From Chloroflexi bacterium 13_1_40CM_68_21 (GTDB lineage Bacteria > Chloroflexota > Limnocylindria > P2-11E): a stretch of DNA of 12,832 bases. Below, piece by piece: positions 6,585 through 12,832 of this stretch. The stretch lies in NCBI GenBank assembly GCA_001917735.1, contig MNEO01000041.1:1-12832 (forward strand). The letters run 5' to 3'. How positions within the stretch are numbered: position 1 is the first letter of the stretch; every line of letters starts with the position of its first letter. The notes under the pieces were generated by a model, which saw only the letters and a program-made list of their open reading frames with translations, was not told the origin of the DNA and made no database searches. The position numbers were made by a program, and so were the translations under genes.

Positions 6585-8291
6585 ATGAGACAGTCGACGC
6601 TCTTTGGACGCACCCTGCGCGAGGCGCCCGCGGAAGCGCAGACCCCCGGGCACCGCCTCATGCTCCGCGCCGCGATCGCGCGGCCCCTGGCCGCGGGCCT
6701 CTACACGTGGCTGCCGCTCGGTTTCCGGGTCGCGAAGAAGGTCGAGCAGATCATCCGCGAAGAGATGGATCGCATCGGCTGCCAGGAGCTGGAGATGCCG
6801 GTCCTCACGCCCGCGGAGCCCTGGAAGCAGACCGGCCGCTGGGACTCGCTCGAGCCCATCACGTTCCGGACGACCGACCACAACGGGCGGGAGTTCATGG
6901 TGAGCTACACGCACGAGGAGTTCGTGCACCTGCACGCCAAGCAGGAGATCCAGAGTTACAGGCAGCTGCCGGTCATGGTCTACCACTTCCAGTCGAAGGG
7001 CCGGGACGAAACACGCCCCCGCGCGGGACTCCTCCGGACGCGTGAGTTCGTCATGAAGGACGCGTACAGCTTCGATGCCGATCAGGCCGGGCTCGAGAAG
7101 AGCTACGCGGCTCAGCACGGCGCGTACGAACAGATCTTCAAGCGCATGGGCCTTGATGCGATCAGTGTGGAGTCGGACACGGGTGCGATGGGCGGGGACA
7201 TCGCGCACGAGTTCCAGGTGCTCACCGAGGCCGGCGAAGACCGCATCGCGATCTGTACGAATGGCGACTACCGCGCGAATCTGGAGAAGGCCACCCGCCG
7301 CATCGAGCAGGCGCCGGGCGGCTCGGACGTTCCGAAGCCCACACCCATCGACACGCCGGGCGTTACCACGATCGACCAGCTGAGCGACCGGCTCGGCAAG
7401 AACGGGCAGAGCTTCCTGAAGACGCTCCTGCTGCGCGACAAGAGCGGTGGGATCGTGGCCGTGGTCCTTCCCGGCGATCGCGAGGCAAACGAGCCAAAGC
7501 TGCGCAAGCTGCTGGACGTCCCGACCCTGCAGTTCGCGAACGACGCCGATTTCGCACGGGTCGGCGGCGTTGCAGGCTACGTCGGCCCTGTTGATCTGCG
7601 GAACGCTCGTGTCGTGATCGACCTCTCCATCCAGCCCCGGGGCTACATCGCGGGCGCCAACAAGAAGGACACACACCTGAAGGACGTCGTGCCGACTCGG
7701 GACTTTCAAGGAGAGTGGGTCGACGTGCATGACGTGCGCGAGGGTGACGCTTGCCCGCGCTGCGGCGGCAGGCTCGAGATCAAGCGCGGGGTGGAGGTTG
7801 GCAACATCTTCGCCTACGGCACGTACTACTCGGACAAGATGGACGCCACCTTCCTCGCCGAGGACGGAATGCGGAAGCCGTTCGTCGGCGGCAGCTACGG
7901 CATTGGGATCGGACGAAGCGTGCAGACCATCATCGAGACCCATCACGACGACAAGGGAATTGTCTGGCCACCGCAGGTCGCGCCGTTCCACGTCCACCTC
8001 ATCGCGCTGCCGGTGAACGACGACGACGTTCGCTCGAAGGCCGAAAAGCTGCTTGCGGAGCTCGAGCGGGCGCACGTCGAGGTCCTGTACGACGACCGGG
8101 ACGAGAGCGCCGGGGTGAAGTTCGCGGACGCGGATCTCATCGGCATACCGCTCCGGGTGACGGTGAGTACGCGGAACCTCAAGCAGGGTCAGGTCGAGAT
8201 CAAGGTGCGCGACGCCACCTCGCTGGAGATGGTCCCGCTGGCCTTCGCCGCGGAGAAGATCGCAGGGATCGTCCGATCTTGGCCAAGGTGA
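6585..8291 (+). CDS. proS: prolyl-tRNA synthetase, bacterial type with editing insert
   Basis: 568-residue class II synthetase that charges tRNA-Pro with proline in the cytoplasm; length matches the bacterial type. Motif 1 lies at ~45-70 ([21 protein letters not shown]). Motif 2 is at ~135-157 ([20 protein letters not shown]), where the usual Phe of FRDE is Gly. Motif 3 is at ~434-443 ([10 protein letters not shown]). The INS editing domain that removes mischarged alanine lies between motifs 2 and 3 (~225-405): it keeps the FLKTLL lysine, [11 protein letters not shown] and [12 protein letters not shown]. The canonical CDxCxYAAN lead-in is instead CTNGDYRAN, so those cysteines are reduced. The anticodon-binding domain (~465-568) contains [24 protein letters not shown] 6585 has ggag eight bases upstream. 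The stop overlaps the ruvB start region, so proS heads a four-gene run. Confidence 0.97.
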   Translation: MRQSTLFGRTLREAPAEAQTPGHRLMLRAAIARPLAAGLYTWLPLGFRVAKKVEQIIREEMDRIGCQELEMPVLTPAEPWKQTGRWDSLEPITFRTTDHNGREFMVSYTHEEFVHLHAKQEIQSYRQLPVMVYHFQSKGRDETRPRAGLLRTREFVMKDAYSFDADQAGLEKSYAAQHGAYEQIFKRMGLDAISVESDTGAMGGDIAHEFQVLTEAGEDRIAICTNGDYRANLEKATRRIEQAPGGSDVPKPTPIDTPGVTTIDQLSDRLGKNGQSFLKTLLLRDKSGGIVAVVLPGDREANEPKLRKLLDVPTLQFANDADFARVGGVAGYVGPVDLRNARVVIDLSIQPRGYIAGANKKDTHLKDVVPTRDFQGEWVDVHDVREGDACPRCGGRLEIKRGVEVGNIFAYGTYYSDKMDATFLAEDGMRKPFVGGSYGIGIGRSVQTIIETHHDDKGIVWPPQVAPFHVHLIALPVNDDDVRSKAEKLLAELERAHVEVLYDDRDESAGVKFADADLIGIPLRVTVSTRNLKQGQVEIKVRDATSLEMVPLAFAAEKIAGIVRSWPR

Positions 8292-9325
8292 CGAAGGAGC
8301 GGGAGGCCGCGCCGACGGCCCTTCCCGGCGAGGAGCGATCGCTCGAGGCGTCGCTCCGTCCACAGCGCCTCTCCGATGACGAGTACATCAATCAGGACAA
8401 GGTCAAAGGGCAGCTCCGGATCCTCATCGAAGCGGCAAAGGTGCGCGGCGATCCTCTCGAGCACGTCGCGCTGTTTGGGCCGCCCGGGGTGGGGAAGACA
8501 TCACTCGCGTACGTCATCGCGCACGAGCTCGGCGTTCCCATCCGGGTGACGAGCGGACCGGCGATCGAGCGCGCGGCCGACCTCGCGGCGATCCTCGCGA
8601 ATCTCGAAAGCGGCTCGGTGCTCTTCGTCGACGAGATCCACCGCCTTCCGCGCGTGGTCGAGGAGGTCCTCTACCCGGCGATGGAGGAGTTCCATCTCGA
8701 CATCGTCCTCGGCAAGGGGCCGGGCGCGCGCACGCTCCGGCTACCGTTGCCGCGGTTCACGCTCGTCGGAGCGACCACGCGTATCGGCCGCCTCTCCGCG
8801 CCGCTGCGCGACCGTTTCGGCGCGACGTACCGGCTCGACCTCTTCAAGCCGGACGCGCTTGAGCAAGTGGTCCGCCGGTCGGCGCGCATCCTCAATGTCG
8901 AGATCGAGACCGCGGCGGCCCACGAGATCGCCCGGCGCTCGCGCGGCACGCCCCGGATCGCGAACCGCTGGCTGAAACGCGTGCGCGACTACGCCCAGGT
9001 CCGCCACGACGGTACGGTCACGCTGCCGGTCGCACGCGAGGCGCTCGTCTCGCTCGAGGTGGACGATGCCGGCCTCGATGCGGAAGACCGCAAGCTGCTC
9101 CGCGCGATCACTGAGAAATTCGGCGGTGGCCCGGTCGGCCTTGAGACTCTCGCCGCCGCCCTGAGCGAAGACGCCGAGACGATCGAAGACGTGTATGAGC
9201 CCTACCTCCTTCAGGAGGGCTACGTCCAGAGGACGCCGCGCGGTCGCGTCGCGACAGAACGCGCGTACGCCCAGCTGGGTCTGGCCGCACCCAAGAACGC
9301 GACGCTCTGGAACCGCGAGGAGTGA
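8288..9325 (+). CDS. ruvB: Holliday junction branch-migration ATPase RuvB
   Basis: About 345 residues, the usual RuvB length. RuvB forms hexameric motors that, with RuvA, drive branch migration of Holliday junctions during recombination and repair. Visible motifs: N-terminal [18 protein letters not shown] (family LRP..L.dyiGQ), Walker A GPPGVGKT at 64-71, Walker B LFVDEIH with Asp115-Glu116, sensor 1 GATTR at 161-165, the arginine-finger segment PLRDRFG at 172-178, sensor 2 [22 protein letters not shown], and the C-terminal winged helix with [19 protein letters not shown]. The GTG at 8288 overlaps the proS stop as GTGA; a TTG at 8279 (giving MAKVTKE), with AGGG 11 bases upstream, is an equal candidate. 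No ruvA or ruvC is in the window, unlike the common ruvA-ruvB layout. Its stop overlaps the EAL gene by four bases. Confidence 0.96.
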   Translation: MTKEREAAPTALPGEERSLEASLRPQRLSDDEYINQDKVKGQLRILIEAAKVRGDPLEHVALFGPPGVGKTSLAYVIAHELGVPIRVTSGPAIERAADLAAILANLESGSVLFVDEIHRLPRVVEEVLYPAMEEFHLDIVLGKGPGARTLRLPLPRFTLVGATTRIGRLSAPLRDRFGATYRLDLFKPDALEQVVRRSARILNVEIETAAAHEIARRSRGTPRIANRWLKRVRDYAQVRHDGTVTLPVAREALVSLEVDDAGLDAEDRKLLRAITEKFGGGPVGLETLAAALSEDAETIEDVYEPYLLQEGYVQRTPRGRVATERAYAQLGLAAPKNATLWNREE

Positions 9326-10074
9326 AGCGCTTCGAGCTCGCGCGCGCCATCACGGAGAACGAGCTGCTCCTCCACTACCAGCCGCGGCTCATGCTGCCGA
9401 GCCTTACCTTCCGCGGGGTCGAGGCCCTCGTTCGCTGGCGGAGCCCTGAGCGCGGTCTCGTTTCACCACTCCAGTTCGTGCCCGCGGCCGAGGGGGCCGG
9501 GCTCATCCGGGACCTGGAGGCGTGGGTCCTCCGCGAGGCACTCCTACAGTCGAGCGTCTGGCGACGGGATGGCCTCGACTTCGGTGTGAGCGTGAACATC
9601 TCGTTGTCCGATCTGCACGACCAGAGCTTCCGCCGTCTGATGGTCCACACGCTACGGATCCAGGGAAACCCTCACGCCTTCATCGTCGAGGTGTCCGCCG
9701 CGAGCGCGGCGACGGATCCGGATCCGCCGCTCGCCGCGCTCGAGGAGCTCCGCGAGCGCGGGATCCGCACCGCGCTTGACGACGTCACCACCTCTGAGCA
9801 GATCACGGCAACACGCACGCTGCGGTGGAACTACGTAAAGCTCGGGCGCTCGTTGATCAGGTCCGCGCCGACCGACCCGGCGGCGGCGGCATTGGCGCGC
9901 TCGCTCGCGGAGGAGGTACACCGCGACGGAGCGAGGCTCGCGGCCGTTGGTGTTGAGAACGCTGCGGGTCTCGATTTCGCTCGCGAGCTGGGCTGCCACC
10001 TGGTGCAGGGCTATCACTTCGCGGCGCCGATGCCCACGAGGGAGCTCATTACTTGGATCCGCTTTCGCTCCTAA
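9322..10074 (+). CDS. stand-alone EAL-domain protein, probably catalytically inactive
   Basis: 250 residues covering a single EAL domain, with no signal peptide, membrane helix, GGDEF or sensor domain. Active EAL proteins hydrolyse the second messenger c-di-GMP. Seen and intact: LHYQPRL at 17-23, Glu34 in EALVRW, Asn92 in VNIS, Glu123, Asp153-Asp154, Lys173 and Gln229 in QGYHFAAP. Seen and altered: the Glu of the AEGVE motif is Val209 (AAVGVE), the second Glu of ITE is Ala126, loop 6 (DDFGTGYSS) is DDVTTSEQI, and the KID Asp is Gly175. In studied EAL enzymes the AEGVE Glu is essential and the ITE Glu with loop 6 supports activity, so I infer no hydrolysis, though ligand or partner binding may remain. 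The GTG start at 9322 overlaps the ruvB TGA as GTGA. The sugar-dehydrogenase gene begins inside its last 22 bases. Confidence 0.88.
   Translation: MKRFELARAITENELLLHYQPRLMLPSLTFRGVEALVRWRSPERGLVSPLQFVPAAEGAGLIRDLEAWVLREALLQSSVWRRDGLDFGVSVNISLSDLHDQSFRRLMVHTLRIQGNPHAFIVEVSAASAATDPDPPLAALEELRERGIRTALDDVTTSEQITATRTLRWNYVKLGRSLIRSAPTDPAAAALARSLAEEVHRDGARLAAVGVENAAGLDFARELGCHLVQGYHFAAPMPTRELITWIRFRS
10039..10044 (+). promoter_or_regulatory. ribosome binding site AGGGAG fixing the TTG start at 10053
   Basis: AGGGAG sits eight bases before TTG 10053, inside the coding end of the EAL gene. It supports a TTG start and a 22-base overlap over any later start, which would remove the signal peptide. Confidence 0.65.
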
Positions 10075-11282
10075 GGCCCGTCACCGTGCTCGCCCTGGTC
10101 GCCGCCGTGGCATCGTGCGCGCCGAGCACAGGCGGCCGGGAGTCCCCGTTGTCGCCGGCCGTGACGACCATCCCGCGTCCGACAACCACGCCGCCCGCTG
10201 TAAGCCCGACGCCCACGCCGTCACCGCGGGTCGGCCCCGCCGTCGTCGAGAATGTTCAGCTCATCGCGACGGGGTTGCAGGCACCGTGGGCGATGGAGCT
10301 CGCCGCGGACGGGCGTCTCTTTGTCACCGAGCGCCCCGGCCGGGTTCGCATCGTGCAACTGGGGCCGGGCGGAGGACTCCGGACCGAGCCGTGGGTGACG
10401 CTCCCGGCGAGCACGGCTCGCGATGGGGAGAAAGGCCTGTTGGGTATCGCGCTCGATCCGGACTTCGCGCGCAACGGATTCGTCTACCTCTATTACAGCT
10501 ACACCCTCTCCAACGGGGCCACCCGCAACAAGGTCGTGCGCATGCGCGACGACAACGGCCGGGGTACAGAGGAGACCGTGCTGCTCGACGGAATCCCAGG
10601 AAACTCGAACCACGATGGCGGGCGCGTGAAGTTCGGCCCGGACGGCAAGCTCTACATCACGACGGGCGATGCTGAGAACGGAGCGAACGCACAGAACGCC
10701 GGCTCGCTCGCGGGCAAGGTGCTGCGCCTCAACAAGGACGGCTCGGTGCCGGGCGACAACCCCATGCCTGGATCGCCGGTCTGGTCGCTGGGCCACCGCA
10801 ACGTGCAGGGCCTCGCCTGGCAGCCGGACACGGGCGAGCTCTACGAGACGGAGCACGGTCCATCAAACCCCTTCCCGGACTGCTGCCACGACGAGGTGAA
10901 TCTCATCGTGCGCGGGGGGAATTACGGCTGGCCGACGGTGCGCGCGATCGCGAACGATCAGCGCTTCCGCGATCCGCTCCTCGAGAGCGGCAGCTTCGAG
11001 ACGTGGGCGCCCTCAGGCGCCGCCTTCGCGACGCGCCCAGGGCCGCTTCGCGGCTCGCTCCTCTTCGCGACGTTACGCGGGCAGCACCTGCACCGTGTGG
11101 TGTTCGCTCCGGATGGACGGACAGTCGCATTCCAGGAGAAGCTGCTCGCGAACCAGTACGGGCGCCTTCGCGACGTGTACGAGATAGCGAGCGGCGAATT
11201 CCTCGTGATCACGTCGAACCGCGATGGCCGCGGCCAGCCCGCTCCCGATGACGACCGCGTCCTGTTGGTGACCCTGCGGTAG
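10053..11282 (+). CDS. PQQ-dependent sugar (glucose/sorbosone-type) dehydrogenase lipoprotein
   Basis: 409 residues, six-bladed beta-propeller of the GSDH/YliI (Asd) family that oxidises aldose sugars or sorbosone using pyrroloquinoline quinone and calcium outside the cytoplasm. The signal peptide ends in VASC, so Cys22 is the likely lipidation site; a Pro/Thr/Ser-rich linker follows to ~62. Catalytic-fold motifs follow in order: GLQAPWAMELAADGRLFVTERPGRVR, GEKGLLGIALDPDF, the NSNHDGGRVKFGPDGKLYI segment with the presumed active-site His, TTGDAENG.NAQN, GHRNVQGLAWQP, YETEHGP, and NYGWP. An unusual short insert, SNPFPDCCH, sits between EHGP and DEVNLI and brings adjacent Cys277-Cys278. Start is TTG at 10053, overlapping the EAL gene. 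PQQ synthesis genes are not in the window, so the cofactor source is unknown. Substrate cannot be told from sequence. Confidence 0.9.
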   Translation: MDPLSLLRPVTVLALVAAVASCAPSTGGRESPLSPAVTTIPRPTTTPPAVSPTPTPSPRVGPAVVENVQLIATGLQAPWAMELAADGRLFVTERPGRVRIVQLGPGGGLRTEPWVTLPASTARDGEKGLLGIALDPDFARNGFVYLYYSYTLSNGATRNKVVRMRDDNGRGTEETVLLDGIPGNSNHDGGRVKFGPDGKLYITTGDAENGANAQNAGSLAGKVLRLNKDGSVPGDNPMPGSPVWSLGHRNVQGLAWQPDTGELYETEHGPSNPFPDCCHDEVNLIVRGGNYGWPTVRAIANDQRFRDPLLESGSFETWAPSGAAFATRPGPLRGSLLFATLRGQHLHRVVFAPDGRTVAFQEKLLANQYGRLRDVYEIASGEFLVITSNRDGRGQPAPDDDRVLLVTLR

Positions 11283-11334
11283 CGATTCGCCGCGCGACTA
11301 AGCATCAGCGCGGGCCGGTGCCATAGAGGATCAG

Positions 11335-11835
11335 ATGGTCAGCGACGACAACGAGCCGGCGTCCGTGTGGGAAAGGACCTTCCGCCGCTTCTACCCCAGC
11401 TTGTACCGCGCGCTCGTCGCGGTCCTGCTAGACGGGGAGCTTGCCCGAGACGCGCTGCAAGAAGCGTTCGTCGAGGGTCTGCGCCGACCGCCTCCAAGCG
11501 ATCACGCGCTCGCTGGCTGGCTGTTCCGTGTCGCCCTCCGGCGCGCTCGACGCATCCGGGGATTCGGCCTGCCCCTCCGGCTCGACGAGCTTGTCGGTTC
11601 GCTTCGCGAGCCGGAGATTCCGCCTGCGACCGAGGCACTGCTCGATCGGCTCGCGCTGGGCGAGCTCTTGCGTCTTCTGACGCGGCGCCAGCGCGCGGTC
11701 GTCGTCGCCCACTACTACCTGGGGCTCACCCAGCAGGAGATCGCCGACGCCCTCGGCGTACGTCGCGGTACGGTCGGCGCAACGCTGAGCCAAGCCCTGA
11801 GTCACATGCGTCGTGGAGGTTCCCATGTCCTCTGA
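11335..11835 (+). CDS. ECF-type sigma-70 family RNA polymerase sigma factor
   Basis: 166 residues, the size of an ECF sigma factor with regions 2 and 4 only. Region 2 spans ~14-75 (RRFYPSLYRALVAVLLDGEL then ARDALQEAFVEGLRR). A short linker with LRLDELVGSLREPEIPP follows. Region 4 spans ~105-160 (LLTRRQRAVVVAHYYLGLTQ then QEIADALGVRRGTVGATLSQ), containing the helix-turn-helix that reads the -35 element. It would direct RNA polymerase to a small regulon in response to an envelope or extracellular cue. ATG 11335 has AGAGGA four bases upstream. It begins 52 bases after the dehydrogenase gene, with no clear terminator or ECF-type AAC/GTC promoter between them. Its stop overlaps the next gene by 11 bases, the usual arrangement for a sigma factor and its regulator. 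Confidence 0.92.
   Translation: MVSDDNEPASVWERTFRRFYPSLYRALVAVLLDGELARDALQEAFVEGLRRPPPSDHALAGWLFRVALRRARRIRGFGLPLRLDELVGSLREPEIPPATEALLDRLALGELLRLLTRRQRAVVVAHYYLGLTQQEIADALGVRRGTVGATLSQALSHMRRGGSHVL
11815..11819 (+). promoter_or_regulatory. ribosome binding site GGAGG for the membrane-protein gene
   Basis: GGAGG lies five bases before ATG 11825, inside the end of the sigma-factor gene. It fixes the start of the downstream gene and shows that the 11-base overlap is genuine. Confidence 0.75.
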
Positions 11836-12832
11836 TCTGCGCGACGTCATCCGCACCGACCTCGACCGGATCCCGCTACCGCCCGACGCCGAATGGATCC
11901 AGCCACGCGCTCACCGCCGCATGCGCGGATTACGCGCGGCGGCGATCGCCCTCGTCGTCTTTCTCGTGGTCGTGGCGTCGCTTGGCGCCGGACAGGCACT
12001 GCGCGCCGTCCGCGACTGGGTCGAGACTCAGCGCGCCGCCACCGGGCTCGTGGGGGCGAACGACTACGTCTACCTGGCCGACGGGGATCCGTCGAGCCAG
12101 TACGTCCAGATCGTCGCGATGCCCAGCGGTCGGAGCGTCGGAAGGCTCGTGGGCCAAACCTATGTAGGCAGCGTGCAACAGGGCAGCCTGATGGGGGTCT
12201 CGGGCGACACCGCGTATCTGCCCGTGGCGACGAGCGGCGGGCTTCCTCCGGACACCTACAACACATACCTCGAGCGCGTCGATCTGCGCCGCGGAGTTCC
12301 GGTCGGCCGCCTCGGCACCGGGTTCATGAACGCGCTACGTCTCGAGCCGAGCGAGCTGCCGGGCACGGCGGCCTTCGCGGCGGCGACCGCAACGAGCAGC
12401 GACGGGGCAACGGTCTGGCTCGTGCGCGACACCGGCGAACACGGGCTCGTCGCGAGCGTGGATCGTTTCAACGCCCAGGTAGTCAGCGCTACGCCACTCG
12501 CGCATGCCACGATCACAAGCGCTGGGCCGGGCGCCATTCGGAGCCGCATCGTGACGCTCGGGCCAGATCGCATCGCGGTGATCCGCGAGCACTACCCAAT
12601 CACTTATCAGGGTGGGCGGCTCGGTGTCGACTGGTACATCCTCGACGATCAGGTACTCACGATCGCGACGTATCCATTTGAGGAGCACCGCATGCCGGCG
12701 AGTGGCTTCTGCTCGGCCGACGTGCGAGCCGATCCGACGAGCAGCGGATGGGTGGTGCTTTGCTCCGATCCTTCCCTCGCGGCGGATGGGGCGGTGGTCT
12801 TCCTCTCCCGCGACGGGTCGATCGTCGCGCAG
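11825..12832 (+). CDS. single-pass membrane protein, putative anti-sigma factor with large extracytoplasmic domain, 3'-truncated
   Basis: The frame is open from ATG 11825 to the window edge, 336 residues without a stop, so the C-terminus is missing. Residues 1-35 are a short charged cytoplasmic segment (SSDLRDVIRTDLDRIPLPP, then a basic HRRMR stretch). Residues ~36-56 form one transmembrane helix (LRAAAIALVVFLVVVASLGA). The rest is exported and has repeated strand-turn units reminiscent of a beta-propeller: NDYVYLADGD, VQIVAMPSGRSVGRL, DTAYLPVAT, ATVWLVRDTG, DRIAVIREHYP, WYILDD. Two exported cysteines, 296 and 313, could form a disulfide. The 11-base overlap with the ECF sigma gene and the topology suggest a regulator that holds the sigma factor at the membrane. 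No HxxxCxxC zinc anti-sigma motif is present, so the anti-sigma role is inferred from context. A plain exported protein controlled by the sigma factor is the alternative. Confidence 0.8.
   Translation, partial: MSSDLRDVIRTDLDRIPLPPDAEWIQPRAHRRMRGLRAAAIALVVFLVVVASLGAGQALRAVRDWVETQRAATGLVGANDYVYLADGDPSSQYVQIVAMPSGRSVGRLVGQTYVGSVQQGSLMGVSGDTAYLPVATSGGLPPDTYNTYLERVDLRRGVPVGRLGTGFMNALRLEPSELPGTAAFAAATATSSDGATVWLVRDTGEHGLVASVDRFNAQVVSATPLAHATITSAGPGAIRSRIVTLGPDRIAVIREHYPITYQGGRLGVDWYILDDQVLTIATYPFEEHRMPASGFCSADVRADPTSSGWVVLCSDPSLAADGAVVFLSRDGSIVAQ

Noticed and set aside
6579..8363. Long open frame of 594 codons on the minus strand opposite proS
   Set aside because: Antisense shadow of proS caused by GC-rich codon use; the translation has no recognisable domain and runs across proS into ruvB, both of which are clearly real.
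11283..11334. Terminator or ECF autoregulatory promoter before the sigma gene
   Set aside because: Only 4-5 bp weak pairings and no AAC/GTC promoter pair could be seen in the 52 bases.

Overview
The window is high-GC bacterial DNA with almost no non-coding space: no gene-free stretch exceeds about 205 bases. Gene content (a deoxyxylulose-pathway IspG, a bacterial ProS with an editing insert, an Opp-type transporter, and lipoproteins whose lipobox cysteine is followed by Ser/Pro/Thr-rich linkers) fits an uncultured Chloroflexota-like or neighbouring Terrabacteria lineage. That placement rests on gene style only and is an inference. No tRNA, rRNA, CRISPR array, insertion sequence or integrase was seen.

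Left part (1-2813, + strand): the 3' portion of ispG, then a HEAT-repeat protein ending in a SMI1/KNR4 (SUKH) domain, then 12 bases later a pentapeptide-repeat-like protein. The last two look like a small accessory cassette. Each belongs to a family often found in protein-protein antagonism or immunity, but no toxin partner is visible.

Middle part (2810-6381, - strand): an oligopeptide/dipeptide ABC importer operon in the order oppA, oppB, oppC. oppB and oppC overlap as ATGA. A perfect 13-bp hairpin sits between oppA and oppB. The operon has no ATPase genes and runs head-on into the pentapeptide gene, the two stop codons overlapping. A 203-base divergent intergenic region (6382-6584) separates oppA from proS and holds several inverted repeats.

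Right part (6585-12832, + strand): a tightly overlapping run proS, ruvB, an EAL-domain protein and a PQQ-type sugar dehydrogenase lipoprotein (4-, 4- and 22-base overlaps). After 52 bases comes an ECF sigma factor overlapping by 11 bases a single-pass membrane protein that leaves the window. The EAL protein lacks several catalytic residues and is probably a non-enzymatic c-di-GMP receptor or a decayed domain. The membrane protein sits where an anti-sigma factor is expected but has no zinc-type anti-sigma motif.

In many bacteria ispG and proS are close neighbours (dxr-rseP-ispG-proS), so 898-6584 may be an insertion into that housekeeping cluster. The observations most worth following are the HEAT-SUKH/pentapeptide pair, the degenerate EAL protein in a translation/recombination operon, and the sigma factor with its unusual membrane partner.
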